DNA of 64,000 bases from Anaeroplasma sp902783745 (GCA_946617655.1 CAMOKL010000001.1:62001-126000), one strand, 5' to 3'. Shown: positions 17,803-27,631, counted from the first letter of the stretch. Program-made: numbers and translations. Notes: a model not told the origin generated them from the letters alone.

Positions 17803-18345
17803 ATGAGATTAAATGGGAAAAGAATTATTGTAAGGGATTTAGAATTAACAGATGTAGATGACTATTTTTTATATTGTGGTTCTGATTTAGTAGGACCTAG
17901 TGCTGGATGGAAGCCTATTAAGGATTATGAAACAGCAAAAAGGGTTATTGCAGGTCAGGTATTACAAAAGGATGTTTACGCAATTGTTTTAAAAGCAGAA
18001 GAAAAAATGATTGGTACAATATCTATATATAATTATGGCATTAGAAAATATAAATATGTTAAGCAGTTAGGATTTTCTATGAATTCAGATTATTGGAACT
18101 GTGGTTATATGACTGAAGCTGTAAAAATGGTTATTGATTATGTTTTTACTAAAACAGACTGTGAGGTTTTAGAGGTTGGCCATCATAGTGATAATTTTAA
18201 AAGTAAAAGAGTTATTGAAAAATGTGGCTTTATTTATGATGGAAGATTTTGTAAATATAAAAAGCTTTATGATGGTAGAATAGTTGATGCTGATTTCTAT
18301 TCATTAACTAGAGATGATTTTGAAAGGATGAAAAAATATGAGTAA
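17803..18345 (+). CDS. GNAT-family N-acetyltransferase (RimJ/RimL-like)
   Basis: 180 residues of a RimJ/RimL-type acetyltransferase: MRLNGKRIIVRDLELTD at the start, the strand YAIVLKAEEKMIGTISIYN, the acetyl-CoA-binding GYMTEAVKMVIDYVF, and a late SKRVIEKCGFIYDGRF. These enzymes acetylate protein N-termini or small amines; the substrate here is unknown. It is the first gene under the T-box and overlaps valS by eight bases, so an amino-acid-related role is hinted by context only. Confidence 0.88.
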   Translation: MRLNGKRIIVRDLELTDVDDYFLYCGSDLVGPSAGWKPIKDYETAKRVIAGQVLQKDVYAIVLKAEEKMIGTISIYNYGIRKYKYVKQLGFSMNSDYWNCGYMTEAVKMVIDYVFTKTDCEVLEVGHHSDNFKSKRVIEKCGFIYDGRFCKYKKLYDGRIVDADFYSLTRDDFERMKKYE

Positions 18346-20941
18346 GGAATTAAAACCAAAGTATGATTTTAAGGAAGTTGAAAAAGGAAAATATGACTTC
18401 TGGTTAAAAGGAGGATTCTTTGAAGCAGGAGATACTTCAAAGCAACCATTTACAGTAGTTATACCACCACCAAATGTAACAGGTAAATTACATTTAGGAC
18501 ATTCTTGGGATACTACTTTACAAGATATTATTATTAGAAGAAAAAGAATGCAAGGTTTCGATGCGTTATGGGTACCTGGTATGGACCATGCTGGTATTGC
18601 AACACAAGCTAAGGTTGATGCAAAGCTTAAGGAGCAAGGTATATCAAGATATGATATCGGAAGAGAAGCATTCTTAAAGGAAGCTTGGAAATGGAAGGAT
18701 GAATATGCAAAAACTATTCATTCTCAATGGGCTGGATTAGGTTTATCTTTAGATTACACTAAAGAAAGATTTACATTAGATGAAGGATTATCTAAAGCTG
18801 TAAATTATGTATTTATTACTTTATATAATAAGGGCTTAATCTATCAAGGTGAAAGAATTATTAACTGGGACTGTGAAGCAAGAACAGCATTATCAAATAT
18901 TGAAGTAATTCACCAAGATGATGAAGGTGCATTCTATCATTTCAACTATCCATTTACTGATGGAAGTGGATATATCACAATTGCGACAACAAGACCTGAA
19001 ACAATGTTTGCTGACCAAGCAATTATGGTACACCCAGATGATGAAAGATATAAGAATGTTATTGGTAAAGAAGTATTTATTCCTGGTACTGATGTAAAGA
19101 TTCCTGTTATTGCAGATAAGTATGTAGATATGGAATTTGGTACAGGCGCTGTTAAGGTTACACCAGCACATGATCCTAATGACTTTGAAGTTGGTAAAAG
19201 ACATAATCTTAAGATGCCATTATGTATGAATGAAGATGGTACAATGAATAAGATGGCTGGTAAGTATGAAGGTATGGATCGTTTCAGCTGTCGTAAGCAA
19301 TTATGCCTAGATTTAGCTAAGCTTGGATTATTCATTAAAGAAGAAAAGATTGTACACTCAGTTGGACATAGTGAAAGAACTGGTGTTGTTGTTGAACCAA
19401 GATTATCAAAGCAATGGTTTGTTAAGATGGATGTTTTAGCAAAACAAGTTCTAGAAAATGATGAATATCGTTTCGTACCAGAACGTTTTAAAGGTACTTT
19501 AGAACACTGGTTAACAGATATTCAGGATTGGTGTATATCAAGACAATTATGGTGGGGACATAGAATTCCTGCATGGTATAAGGGTAATGATGTTAAGGTT
19601 CAGGTTGAATGTCCTGGCGATGGTTGGGTTCAAGATGAAGATGTATTAGACACTTGGTTCTCAAGTGCATTATGGCCATTCTCAACTTTAGGTTGGCCAG
19701 AAAAAACAGCATTATATGAAAGATATTATCCAACTAATGTATTAGTTACAGGATATGATATTATTTTCTTCTGGGTTGCAAGAATGTTATTCCAAGGTAT
19801 TGAATTCACAAAGAAAGCACCATTTAAGGATATTTTAATTCATGGTTTAATTCGTGACACTCAAGGAAGAAAGATGTCAAAGTCTTTAGGTAATGGTGTT
19901 GATCCATTTGATGTTATTGATAAATATGGTTGTGACTCATTAAGATATTTCTTAACAACAAATTCCGCACCAGGCTTAGACTTAAGATATGATGAAACAA
20001 AGATTTCATCTTCATGGAATTATTTAAATAAGGTTTGGAATATTAGCCGTTATGTATTAATGAATTTAGGAGATAATTTCATTCCAACAGAAATAGATCC
20101 ATCTAAGCTTAATTTAGCATCTAAATGGATTTTAGCTAAATTAAATAAGGTTATTTCTAATGTTGATTACAACATGGAAAAATATGAATTTGGTGAAGCT
20201 GCAAGAACATTATATAGCTTTGTTTGGGATGATTTTGCATCATGGTATGTTGAAATATCTAAAGTAGATTTACAATCTAATGATGAAGAAAATATTCAAA
20301 TGACTAAGAATGTATTATTACATACATTAATGGCAATCATTAAGATGTTACATCCATTTGTACCATTTATTACAGAAGAAATCTATCAAGCATTACCACA
20401 TAATGAAGAATCAATTACTATATCTTCTTGGCCAAGTGTTGATGAAAGATTTAATAACGAAGATGCAATCGAATCAATTGATGATATGATTGAAATTATT
20501 ACTGCAATACGTAATGAAAGAAATAAAGCATCTAAGGGATTATCTAAGCCAATTGATATTTCAATCTATTCTGAAAAAGAATATGTAATAAAGATGATTG
20601 AATCAACAAAAGATTATTTAACTAAATTTACTAACCCAAGAAATTTAGTATTCTTAACTTCTGATATTGATCCAAAAGACTATGTAACAGTAGTATTACC
20701 TATGGCTAAGGTTTATGTACCAACTAAGGACTTAGTTGATAAGGATGAGGTTATAAAGAAGTTAAATGATGATAAGAAGAGACTTGAAAACGAATTATTA
20801 CGTAGTAAGAATATGTTATCAAATGAAAAATTCTTATCTAAGGCACCTAAAGAAAAGATTGATGCTGAAAAAGCTAAACAAGCTGAATATCAAGCACAGT
20901 ATGAAGAAGTATTAAAGACTTTAAAGGAATATAATGATTAA
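18338..20941 (+). CDS. valS: Valyl-tRNA synthetase
   Basis: Class I synthetase charging tRNA-Val. HIGH motif variant HLGH within PNVTGKLHLGHSWD (about residue 45), the editing domain between roughly 190 and 340 with the TTRPETMFADQAI signature, KMSKS at about residue 515, an anticodon-binding domain, and a C-terminal coiled coil after residue 800. 867 residues, typical of bacterial ValRS. Regulated by the upstream valine T-box. Confidence 0.97.
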   Translation: MSKELKPKYDFKEVEKGKYDFWLKGGFFEAGDTSKQPFTVVIPPPNVTGKLHLGHSWDTTLQDIIIRRKRMQGFDALWVPGMDHAGIATQAKVDAKLKEQGISRYDIGREAFLKEAWKWKDEYAKTIHSQWAGLGLSLDYTKERFTLDEGLSKAVNYVFITLYNKGLIYQGERIINWDCEARTALSNIEVIHQDDEGAFYHFNYPFTDGSGYITIATTRPETMFADQAIMVHPDDERYKNVIGKEVFIPGTDVKIPVIADKYVDMEFGTGAVKVTPAHDPNDFEVGKRHNLKMPLCMNEDGTMNKMAGKYEGMDRFSCRKQLCLDLAKLGLFIKEEKIVHSVGHSERTGVVVEPRLSKQWFVKMDVLAKQVLENDEYRFVPERFKGTLEHWLTDIQDWCISRQLWWGHRIPAWYKGNDVKVQVECPGDGWVQDEDVLDTWFSSALWPFSTLGWPEKTALYERYYPTNVLVTGYDIIFFWVARMLFQGIEFTKKAPFKDILIHGLIRDTQGRKMSKSLGNGVDPFDVIDKYGCDSLRYFLTTNSAPGLDLRYDETKISSSWNYLNKVWNISRYVLMNLGDNFIPTEIDPSKLNLASKWILAKLNKVISNVDYNMEKYEFGEAARTLYSFVWDDFASWYVEISKVDLQSNDEENIQMTKNVLLHTLMAIIKMLHPFVPFITEEIYQALPHNEESITISSWPSVDERFNNEDAIESIDDMIEIITAIRNERNKASKGLSKPIDISIYSEKEYVIKMIESTKDYLTKFTNPRNLVFLTSDIDPKDYVTVVLPMAKVYVPTKDLVDKDEVIKKLNDDKKRLENELLRSKNMLSNEKFLSKAPKEKIDAEKAKQAEYQAQYEEVLKTLKEYND

Positions 20942-22166
20942 TAGCTATAATGATGCATTAAATTATCTATTTGATAAAAGATGCAAAAATAAATCTTTAG
21001 ATTTATTAAAAAATATAATCATAGAAAATAATTTATATCCAAACTATCCCCTTTGTATCGTTACAGGTACAAACGGGAAGGGTGAGGTATGCCATTTTTT
21101 AAGAAATATATTAAAGAATTGTATGCATGTAGGTGTATTTACCTCCCCTCACATTGAATCATTTAACGAAAGAATAATGATTAATGATAGATTTATATCT
21201 AATAGTGAGGTAATGTATTATACATCTAAATTAAAAGAGATTAATGATAATTATATAAATAAATATAATGATTCATTATCATTCTTTGAATTAACTTTTT
21301 TAATGTCTTTGATGTTTTTTAAGGATAGAGAAATAGATTATGGCGTATTTGAAGTAGGAATTGGTGGTACTTTTGATGCAACAAATACATTAGACCCAGA
21401 ATTATCTATTTTAGTAAATGTAGGATATGATCATAAGTCTATTTTAGGTAATACTAAAGAAGAAATATGTTTAAATAAGCTTGGTATTACAAGAAATAAT
21501 AAAACATTAATTACATCAGAAAAAGAATTATATCCTTTAATTAAAGATTATTCTTCTAAAAGAAATATTAATTTAATTAATGTATGTGATAACCTAGAGA
21601 TTATAAATGATTATGAATTCATTTATAAAAATAATAAATATAAAAAATATATACCTGGTTATTTTCAAGCATATGATGCTGCAATCGCAATTGAGGCTTC
21701 TTGTCATATAATAAATAATATACCTTATGATATATTAAGTTATGGTATTTATTACACAATGGTTAAATCTAGAATGGAAGTTATATCAAAAGAACCATTA
21801 ATAATAATTGATGGTGGTCATAATATAGATGCATCATTAAACATCGTTTCATTCTTAAAAAGGGTTAAGAATGATAAACATGTTATTATGATATATCAAT
21901 CATTAAATGATAAAGATTATATTAATGTAATTAAAAATTTAGATTTAGTTTCAGATGAATACTATATTTTTGATTTTGATGATGTAAGAAAAACTAAAAA
22001 AGAAGATATTGCTTCTAACTTATCTAAACCATACCATTTATTTGATACAATAGAAGAATTAGCTTCTAATATAGATTATTCTAATAATAACATTATTGTT
22101 TTCTTTGGTTCATTCCATATAAGCTTTGATGTTAAAAAAGAATTATTGAAGAATTTAAATAAATAA
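20934..22166 (+). CDS. folC: Folylpolyglutamate synthase/dihydrofolate synthase family protein
   Basis: Mur-ligase-like enzyme that adds glutamate to folates. N-terminal ATP-binding domain with GTNGKGE around residue 43, folate-site sequence VGVFTSPHIESFNERI, FELTFLMSLMFF, VGIGGTFDATN, and in the C-terminal domain IDGGHNIDAS. It overlaps valS by eight bases, the usual valS-folC order of Firmicutes. Odd point: the P-loop serine of the usual GTNGKGS is glutamate here, which could affect Mg-ATP binding. 410 residues, slightly short. Confidence 0.9.
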   Translation: MINSYNDALNYLFDKRCKNKSLDLLKNIIIENNLYPNYPLCIVTGTNGKGEVCHFLRNILKNCMHVGVFTSPHIESFNERIMINDRFISNSEVMYYTSKLKEINDNYINKYNDSLSFFELTFLMSLMFFKDREIDYGVFEVGIGGTFDATNTLDPELSILVNVGYDHKSILGNTKEEICLNKLGITRNNKTLITSEKELYPLIKDYSSKRNINLINVCDNLEIINDYEFIYKNNKYKKYIPGYFQAYDAAIAIEASCHIINNIPYDILSYGIYYTMVKSRMEVISKEPLIIIDGGHNIDASLNIVSFLKRVKNDKHVIMIYQSLNDKDYINVIKNLDLVSDEYYIFDFDDVRKTKKEDIASNLSKPYHLFDTIEELASNIDYSNNNIIVFFGSFHISFDVKKELLKNLNK

Positions 22167-22170
22167 TATG

Positions 22171-22206
22171 TTAAAATGCTCAAATTTTTGAGCATTTTAA
22201 TTTTTT
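22171..22206 (+). terminator. Terminator of valS-folC operon
   Basis: TTAAAATGCTCAAA / TTGAGCATTTTAA, long stem followed by six T. Confidence 0.88.
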
Positions 22207-22312
22207 AATGATTAAATTATTATTTTATTTATAAAAATATGTGATATTCAAAAATAGAAAATTTTAAAATATTATATTAACTTATATAATCTTAATCCGA
22301 GGTGATTATTTT

Positions 22313-22996
22313 ATGAAGATGTCATTACTTTCTAATGATTTAAAGCCAAGAGAAAAACTTTTAAGAAATGGAGTTAGAAGTTTAAGCGATATAGAACTTT
22401 TAGCAATTATGTTAGGTGTTGGTACAAAAGAAGAGTCTGTATTAGATTTATCACAAAGATTAATAAGTGAATATGGATTAAAGAATTTATTTATGATGAA
22501 TTATAATGAACTTAAAAATATTAAAGGAATTAAGGAGGCTAAAGCAACTAAGCTTTTATCCGCTTTTGAGATAACAAGAAGAGTATTAGAGGTTAGTGGG
22601 GATGATAGAGAATTATTATATGCAAAAGATTTATATGATTATATAAAAAATGATTATATATTAGAAAAAAAGGAAATATTAACTGTAGTATATGTTAATA
22701 ATAAATGTGTACCTATAAAAAAGGAAAGATTTATGAATAATGAAGTATCTAATGTTTTTGTTCCTGAAAAAAGAATTATAAAAGAAGCATTAGATTTAGA
22801 ATGTGCTGGCATTTTTATGGTTCATAATCATCCATCAGGTAATCCTTATCCATCAAATGATGATATTGAAGTGACTAAAGATATTGCATCAATACTTAAG
22901 AGAATAAATGTACATTTATTTGATCATATAATAATTGCAAATGACAGATTTTATTCTATTTTAGAATCAAAGCTTTATGATGAAATTGAAAAATAA
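22313..22996 (+). CDS. radC: RadC/YsnA-type JAB-domain protein
   Basis: 227 residues. N-terminal helix-hairpin-helix region (KPREKLLRNGVRSLSDIELLAIML, then NIKGIKEAKATKLL) and a C-terminal JAB/MPN metallo-domain with HNHPSGNPYPSNDD supplying metal-binding His and Asp. Common in Bacilli; its biochemical role remains unproven despite the name. Monocistronic, ribosome site GAGGTGATT. Confidence 0.93.
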   Translation: MKMSLLSNDLKPREKLLRNGVRSLSDIELLAIMLGVGTKEESVLDLSQRLISEYGLKNLFMMNYNELKNIKGIKEAKATKLLSAFEITRRVLEVSGDDRELLYAKDLYDYIKNDYILEKKEILTVVYVNNKCVPIKKERFMNNEVSNVFVPEKRIIKEALDLECAGIFMVHNHPSGNPYPSNDDIEVTKDIASILKRINVHLFDHIIIANDRFYSILESKLYDEIEK

Positions 22997-23035
22997 TCTT
23001 AAATAGTTTATAATCGTTGTTGTGAGGAAATTTTT

Positions 23036-24040
23036 ATGGTTAATAAATTCATTTTATTTTTAAAAAGTATATTGTTTGGTATTTCTAATTTGATTCCTGG
23101 AGGTTCTGGTGGTACAACTCTTGTAATATGTGGAATTTATGATGAAACTCTAGAAAGTATTTCTAATATAAGAAAGACATTTAAAAAATCTATTATATTT
23201 TTAGCAATTTTATTAATTGGTACTGCAGTAGGTGTTTTAGGTGGAGGTATGGTTATTAAAAAGCTATTATTAAAATATATACCTTTTATAACTATATGTG
23301 GTTTTGCAGGAATAATAATTGGTACCTTACCTAGTACAATTAAGCCTGTAATTAAAAAGATTAATTTTAAATATGTTATATCATTTTTAATTTCATTTGC
23401 AGCAATTATTGGATTTATGTTATTAGGTTATTTTATTAAATCTGATACAACTAAAGCATATAATCAATTACAATGGTTAGATTATCTATTGTTATTCTTA
23501 TGTGGATTTATTGGGATATTTGCGATGATAATACCTGGTGTATCTGGCATTTTAATATTCTTAATCTTAGGCTATTATGAACCCTTATTAACAGCAATAT
23601 CTAATATTGTTCATATTCATTCATGGCCTGATATTATTTTATTTGCGTTACCTGTTGCAGCAGGAATATTACTTGGAATTATTCCTGCCGCAAAAATAAT
23701 AAGAAAGCTTATGATTAAATTCCCTATAGGAAGCTATTATGCAATAATAGGATTTGTTGTTGGTTCAATTGTTTGTATATTCTTTAATTATTTTACAAAT
23801 AATTCTACTATAACACCTGAAGCAGTTGAGGCAGGTAATGGTTATATTTATCCATCACTTTTAAATGAGCCCTGGAGAATTGTCTTAGGAATATTTGCGT
23901 TAGCTTTTGGTATTGCGCTATCATTTATTCTTGGATTAATGTCTGAAAAGAAAAAGAAAAATAATACTTTAAATGATAAAACTGATAATGAAGCTAAAAA
24001 TGAAAATATTGATTTAGATAAAAATGTATCTAATGAATAG
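23036..24040 (+). CDS. DUF368 membrane protein, likely undecaprenyl phosphate translocase
   Basis: 334 residues with about eight or nine membrane segments and a charged C-terminal tail (KKKKNNTLNDKTDNEAKN). The N-terminal GISNLIPGGSGGTTLVICGIYDETLESI and the repeated IIPGVSGILIFLILGYYEPLL are the hallmark internal repeats of DUF368. Members of this family (PopT) have been implicated in recycling the lipid carrier C55-P across the membrane for wall synthesis. The presence of this gene argues for a walled organism. Lies 40 bases after radC. Confidence 0.88.
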   Translation: MVNKFILFLKSILFGISNLIPGGSGGTTLVICGIYDETLESISNIRKTFKKSIIFLAILLIGTAVGVLGGGMVIKKLLLKYIPFITICGFAGIIIGTLPSTIKPVIKKINFKYVISFLISFAAIIGFMLLGYFIKSDTTKAYNQLQWLDYLLLFLCGFIGIFAMIIPGVSGILIFLILGYYEPLLTAISNIVHIHSWPDIILFALPVAAGILLGIIPAAKIIRKLMIKFPIGSYYAIIGFVVGSIVCIFFNYFTNNSTITPEAVEAGNGYIYPSLLNEPWRIVLGIFALAFGIALSFILGLMSEKKKKNNTLNDKTDNEAKNENIDLDKNVSNE

Positions 24041-24042
24041 AT

Positions 24043-24074
24043 AAAGATGTCTTAAAGACATCTTTTATTTTTTA
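24043..24074 (+). terminator. Terminator after the DUF368 gene
   Basis: AAAGATGTCTT / AAGACATCTTT stem and T-rich tail. Confidence 0.85.
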
Positions 24075-24152
24075 TAAAAGCTATTTTAAAAATAGTTATT
24101 ACATGGTATAATATAGTATATAAAAACGTTTTCAAAAAAAGGAGTGATATTT

Positions 24153-26201
24153 ATGGCTGATGTAAAAATCAGAAACATTTCAGTACTTGGCCACTTAGGG
24201 AGTGGTAAGACTACCTTAGTAGAGGCTTTATATTCTCTTACTACAGGTAAAGAAAAAGGTGTTGTAGAAAAAGGTACTACAATATCAGATTATTTAACTG
24301 AAGAGAAGGCAAAAATGTCTTCAATTAATTCAGCAATCGTGCCAATTGAATTTAATGGATACAAGATTAATTTGATTGATGTACCTGGTAGCGATGATTT
24401 CGTTGGTGAAGCTATTGCGGCTGTACAAATTTGTAAAGGTGCAGTTTTAGTAATTAACGCATCTGCAGGTGTTGAGGTACAAACTGTTAAGCATTATCAT
24501 ATGCTAAGAAAGAGAAATATTCCAACAATTATCTATGTTAATAAGATGGATAAGGAGAATATTAAATTCGAAAAAATTTTAGAAGAAATTAGAGAAAAGT
24601 TAGGTAAGCAGGCAATTCCATTCTGTTATCCTATGGGACATGAGGATGAATTTGATGGATTTGTAAACTGTGTAACTTTAAAAGCAAGAAAATATAATGG
24701 TAAGGATTGTGTTGATGCAGAAATTTATCCTGAAAAGAGAGCTAAGGTATTTGAATTACATAATACAATGATCGAAGCCGTTGCATCAACTGATGAAGCA
24801 TTACTTGAAAAATTCTTTGGTGGTGAACAATTGACTAAAGAAGAAATTCAAACTGGATTAAGAAATGGTGTTTTAAATGGTGAATTAACACCTGTCTTAG
24901 TTGGTTCTGCAACTAAAAATATTGGTCTTCATACAATGCTTCAAATGTTTATTGATTATCTTCCAAATCCAAGTGATTTAATGCCACTTAATGCAGAAGA
25001 TAATAATTCTAATATCGTAGAAAGAAAAACTGTTGATGAGGAACCAGCATCAGCATTTATATTTAAGACAAATGTAGATCCATATAGTGGAGTCACATCT
25101 ATATTTAAGGTAAATTCTGGTGTTATTAAGCAAGGAGATACATTATATGTATCAGATCTTGATAAGACTGTAGTTATATCTCAATTATATAGTATCTGTG
25201 GTAATAAGCTAAATCCAATTAAGGAAATTCATGCTGGTGATATTGGTGCAGTTTCTAAAATAGATGGCTTAAAAACTTCAATGACTTTATCTGATCCTAA
25301 GAATATTGTTAAATATCCTAAGATTAATGCACCAAGTGCAGTTTATTATAAGGCTTTAGTACCTCATTCTAAGGCTGATGAGGATAAGATGAGTCAGGTT
25401 ATCCAAAAGTTTATGTTAGAAGATGATTCACTAGAATTAAAGAGAAATGTTGAAACTAACCAACAGCTTATTGGTACAACATCTTTAGGACACTTAAATT
25501 ATATTCTTGATAGAATGAATAATACTTATAAGCTTAAGGTTGATGTTGAAGATGTGAAAATTGTTTATCGTGAAACAATTAAAGCAAGAGCAACAGGTAA
25601 TGGTAGATATATTAAGCAATCTGGTGGTTCTGGATTCTATGGTGTTGTTGAAATGGATTTCGAACCTCAAGAAACATCTTCATTCTCTGAAGAAGTATTT
25701 GGTGGTGCAGTACCTAAGAATTATTTCCCTGCAGTAGAAAAGGGATTCTTTGAAGCACTAGAAAAAGGTTTACTTGCAGGATTCCCAGTAATTGGCGTTC
25801 ATGCAATATTAAAGGATGGTAAATATCACCCAGTTGATTCAAATGAACTAGCATTTAAGATGGCTGCAAAGCTAGCATTTAAAGATGCATACTTTAATTG
25901 TAAGCCAGTTATTTTAGAACCTATGTGCTTAATAAATGTTAATGTATCTTCTAATGATGTTGGTGCTGTATTATCAGACTTAAATCAAAGAAGAGCTAAA
26001 GTTATTGATATGGGTGTTTCATCTACAGGTAACCAAAAGATTACAGCGGTAGTACCTGAGGCTGAAATATTAGAATATGTAAATGACTTAAAGAGTATTA
26101 CACAAGGCTCTGGATTCTTCAATAGAGAGTTCTATGGCTATGAAGAAGCTCCATATAATGTTCAAGAAAATTTAAAGAAAGCTTATAAAGCAGAAGAATA
26201 A
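24153..26201 (+). CDS. Elongation factor G-like GTPase (FusA2 type)
   Basis: 682 residues with the EF-G five-domain layout but divergent from true EF-G. The G domain has GHLGSGKTT, DVPGSDDF in place of the usual DTPGHVDF, and NKMD. Switch I is replaced by VEKGTTISDYLTEEKAKMSSI, characteristic of the EF-G-2/FusA2 subgroup. The domain IV/V region contains GSGFYGVVEMDFEP. The start is ATG 24153 behind AAAGGAG; a GTG upstream at 24144 is in frame but overlaps the ribosome site. Function of such paralogues is not settled; some assist ribosome recycling or act without GTPase-driven translocation. Confidence 0.9.
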   Translation: MADVKIRNISVLGHLGSGKTTLVEALYSLTTGKEKGVVEKGTTISDYLTEEKAKMSSINSAIVPIEFNGYKINLIDVPGSDDFVGEAIAAVQICKGAVLVINASAGVEVQTVKHYHMLRKRNIPTIIYVNKMDKENIKFEKILEEIREKLGKQAIPFCYPMGHEDEFDGFVNCVTLKARKYNGKDCVDAEIYPEKRAKVFELHNTMIEAVASTDEALLEKFFGGEQLTKEEIQTGLRNGVLNGELTPVLVGSATKNIGLHTMLQMFIDYLPNPSDLMPLNAEDNNSNIVERKTVDEEPASAFIFKTNVDPYSGVTSIFKVNSGVIKQGDTLYVSDLDKTVVISQLYSICGNKLNPIKEIHAGDIGAVSKIDGLKTSMTLSDPKNIVKYPKINAPSAVYYKALVPHSKADEDKMSQVIQKFMLEDDSLELKRNVETNQQLIGTTSLGHLNYILDRMNNTYKLKVDVEDVKIVYRETIKARATGNGRYIKQSGGSGFYGVVEMDFEPQETSSFSEEVFGGAVPKNYFPAVEKGFFEALEKGLLAGFPVIGVHAILKDGKYHPVDSNELAFKMAAKLAFKDAYFNCKPVILEPMCLINVNVSSNDVGAVLSDLNQRRAKVIDMGVSSTGNQKITAVVPEAEILEYVNDLKSITQGSGFFNREFYGYEEAPYNVQENLKKAYKAEE

Positions 26202-26250
26202 ACTATTATTTTTAAATTAATTATGATAAAATTTCTTTGGTGATTTAAAT

Positions 26251-26589
26251 ATGGCAGATAATAATCAAGAATTATACGCTAATAAATATAGAAGTCACCA
26301 AAGAAAATTAATATTAGTATTAGCAATAATTTTAATTATCTTTGGTATTACTTTTATTGGTGTTGGCTTATTTTTAATTATTTATAATTATGATAAAACA
26401 ATTCTTATAATCGGAATAATAATGATTATTGCAGGTATATTTGATATACCACTTTCATTAAAATTTATTAAGGTTGCAAGACAAAAAATTGATTCTTATT
26501 CGGATCAAGAAGCATATAAAAGGTACTTAAAAATCTATGGATTACAATCAATAGAAAAAGGAGAATCTAAAGATGAAAAAGAAATTTAG
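26251..26589 (+). CDS. Small two-helix membrane protein, unknown
   Basis: 112 residues. Two hydrophobic segments of about 22 residues (around 19-42 and 50-70) flanked by charged ends, so a hairpin membrane protein with both termini probably inside. I do not recognise a family. Its last 17 bases overlap the next lipoprotein gene, whose ribosome site (AAAGGAG) lies in its coding end, so the two are probably one functional unit. Confidence 0.8.
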   Translation: MADNNQELYANKYRSHQRKLILVLAIILIIFGITFIGVGLFLIIYNYDKTILIIGIIMIIAGIFDIPLSLKFIKVARQKIDSYSDQEAYKRYLKIYGLQSIEKGESKDEKEI

Positions 26590-26941
26590 TTTTATTGCAA
26601 TAATATTTGCTTTCATAGCTTTGTTTACATTATCTTCTTGTAATATGAATTCATATAATGATGGTTTAGAAGAATGTAAAAAATTAATTGAAGAAGAATT
26701 TGTTAATGATTCTATTGAATATGAATCATATACTTATGTATATGAAAGAGTTGTTATCACAAATAATCAAGAAGATAGAAACTATTATTATGAAGTCAAA
26801 TTTAAAGTAGATAACGAAGAAGAAATTAGATACTTTTCATATAAAAATAAACAAATATCTAGTATTTCAAAAGAAGAATATGATGATATTTATAATTTAG
26901 TAAATAGTGGAAAAGTATCTGGTAGAATTGTAAATTTATAA
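26573..26941 (+). CDS. Small lipoprotein, unknown function
   Basis: 122 residues with a lipoprotein signal peptide (KKK, hydrophobic core, lipobox LSSC, Cys near residue 23). The mature part is acidic and rich in Tyr and Glu, with alternating strand-like segments (ESYTYVYERVVITNN, YYYEVKFKVDNEEEIRYFSY), suggesting a small beta-sheet extracytoplasmic domain. No family recognised. Confidence 0.8.
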   Translation: MKKKFSFIAIIFAFIALFTLSSCNMNSYNDGLEECKKLIEEEFVNDSIEYESYTYVYERVVITNNQEDRNYYYEVKFKVDNEEEIRYFSYKNKQISSISKEEYDDIYNLVNSGKVSGRIVNL

Positions 26942-26944
26942 GAA

Positions 26945-26984
26945 TAAAAAAGAGGTTCAGTTTATATAACATGAACCTCTTTAT
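26945..26984. terminator. Bidirectional terminator
   Basis: AAAGAGGTTCA / TGAACCTCTTT stem with A-run on the left and T-rich right side, between convergent genes. Confidence 0.85.
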
Positions 26985-26986
26985 CA

Positions 26987-27229
26987 TTAGTCTTTCTTTT
27001 CAGAATTTTTCTTAGCATTGTTCATACTATTCATAACAGCACGAACTTGCTTTTCTGATGGTGTACGACCCATCTGAGTCATCATAGCACGAATCATATC
27101 CTCATTAATAGGTGGATTCTTTTCTAAAGTGCGTTCGAATATCTTTCTTGTAATAAAGAAAGTTGCAACTCCGACTACAATAATAAGTAATAAAACAATT
27201 ACTATAAATTGCCAAATTTCTAACCACAT
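26987..27229 (-). CDS. UPF0154 family membrane protein (YneF-like)
   Basis: 80 residues: one N-terminal membrane helix (about 8-30) then the conserved NPPINEDMIRAMMTQMGRTPSEKQVRAVMNSM, the signature of UPF0154, a short Firmicutes/mollicute protein of unknown role. Monocistronic, minus strand, ribosome site GAGGTG just upstream. Confidence 0.92.
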   Translation of the reverse strand: MWLEIWQFIVIVLLLIIVVGVATFFITRKIFERTLEKNPPINEDMIRAMMTQMGRTPSEKQVRAVMNSMNNAKKNSEKKD

Positions 27230-27415
27230 AGTATTTCACCTCAACGTCTATATTTTACACTTTATAATATTTATTTTCAATTGTTAATTATAATTCTTAT
27301 TATATAGTTAAAATATAAATTTTAAAATATGATAAATTCAATATTATGTTATTATAGACTAACTAAACTTTTAAATGCTATAATTAAAGTACCAAGAATA
27401 AAGGAGGATTTTATT

Positions 27416-27586
27416 ATGCCTAGAAAAGTTATGGAAGATACTTGTATCGCTTGTGGTGCTTGTGCAGGTGAATGCCCTGTTAACGCAATTACAGTAGAAG
27501 ATGTTTCTCATATCGACCCTGATACTTGCATTGATTGTGGTTCTTGCCAAGGTGTATGCCCTGTAGATGCAATCGTTGAAGAATAA
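27416..27586 (+). CDS. 2[4Fe-4S] ferredoxin
   Basis: 56-residue clostridial-type ferredoxin. Two CxxCxxCxxxCP motifs (CIACGACAGECP and CIDCGSCQGVCP) bind two [4Fe-4S] clusters, giving low-potential electron transfer in the cytoplasm, for instance to radical-SAM enzymes such as NrdG. The start is ATG 27416 behind AAGGAGG; the frame extends upstream to 27329 but without support. Confidence 0.96.
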   Translation: MPRKVMEDTCIACGACAGECPVNAITVEDVSHIDPDTCIDCGSCQGVCPVDAIVEE

Positions 27587-27600
27587 TTAAACGTTAGAAA

Positions 27601-27626
27601 AGAGGTCATTTAGGACCTCTTTTTTA
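27601..27626 (+). terminator. Terminator of the ferredoxin gene
   Basis: AGAGGTC / GACCTCT stem and T6 tail. Confidence 0.88.
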
Positions 27627-27631
27627 ATGCA

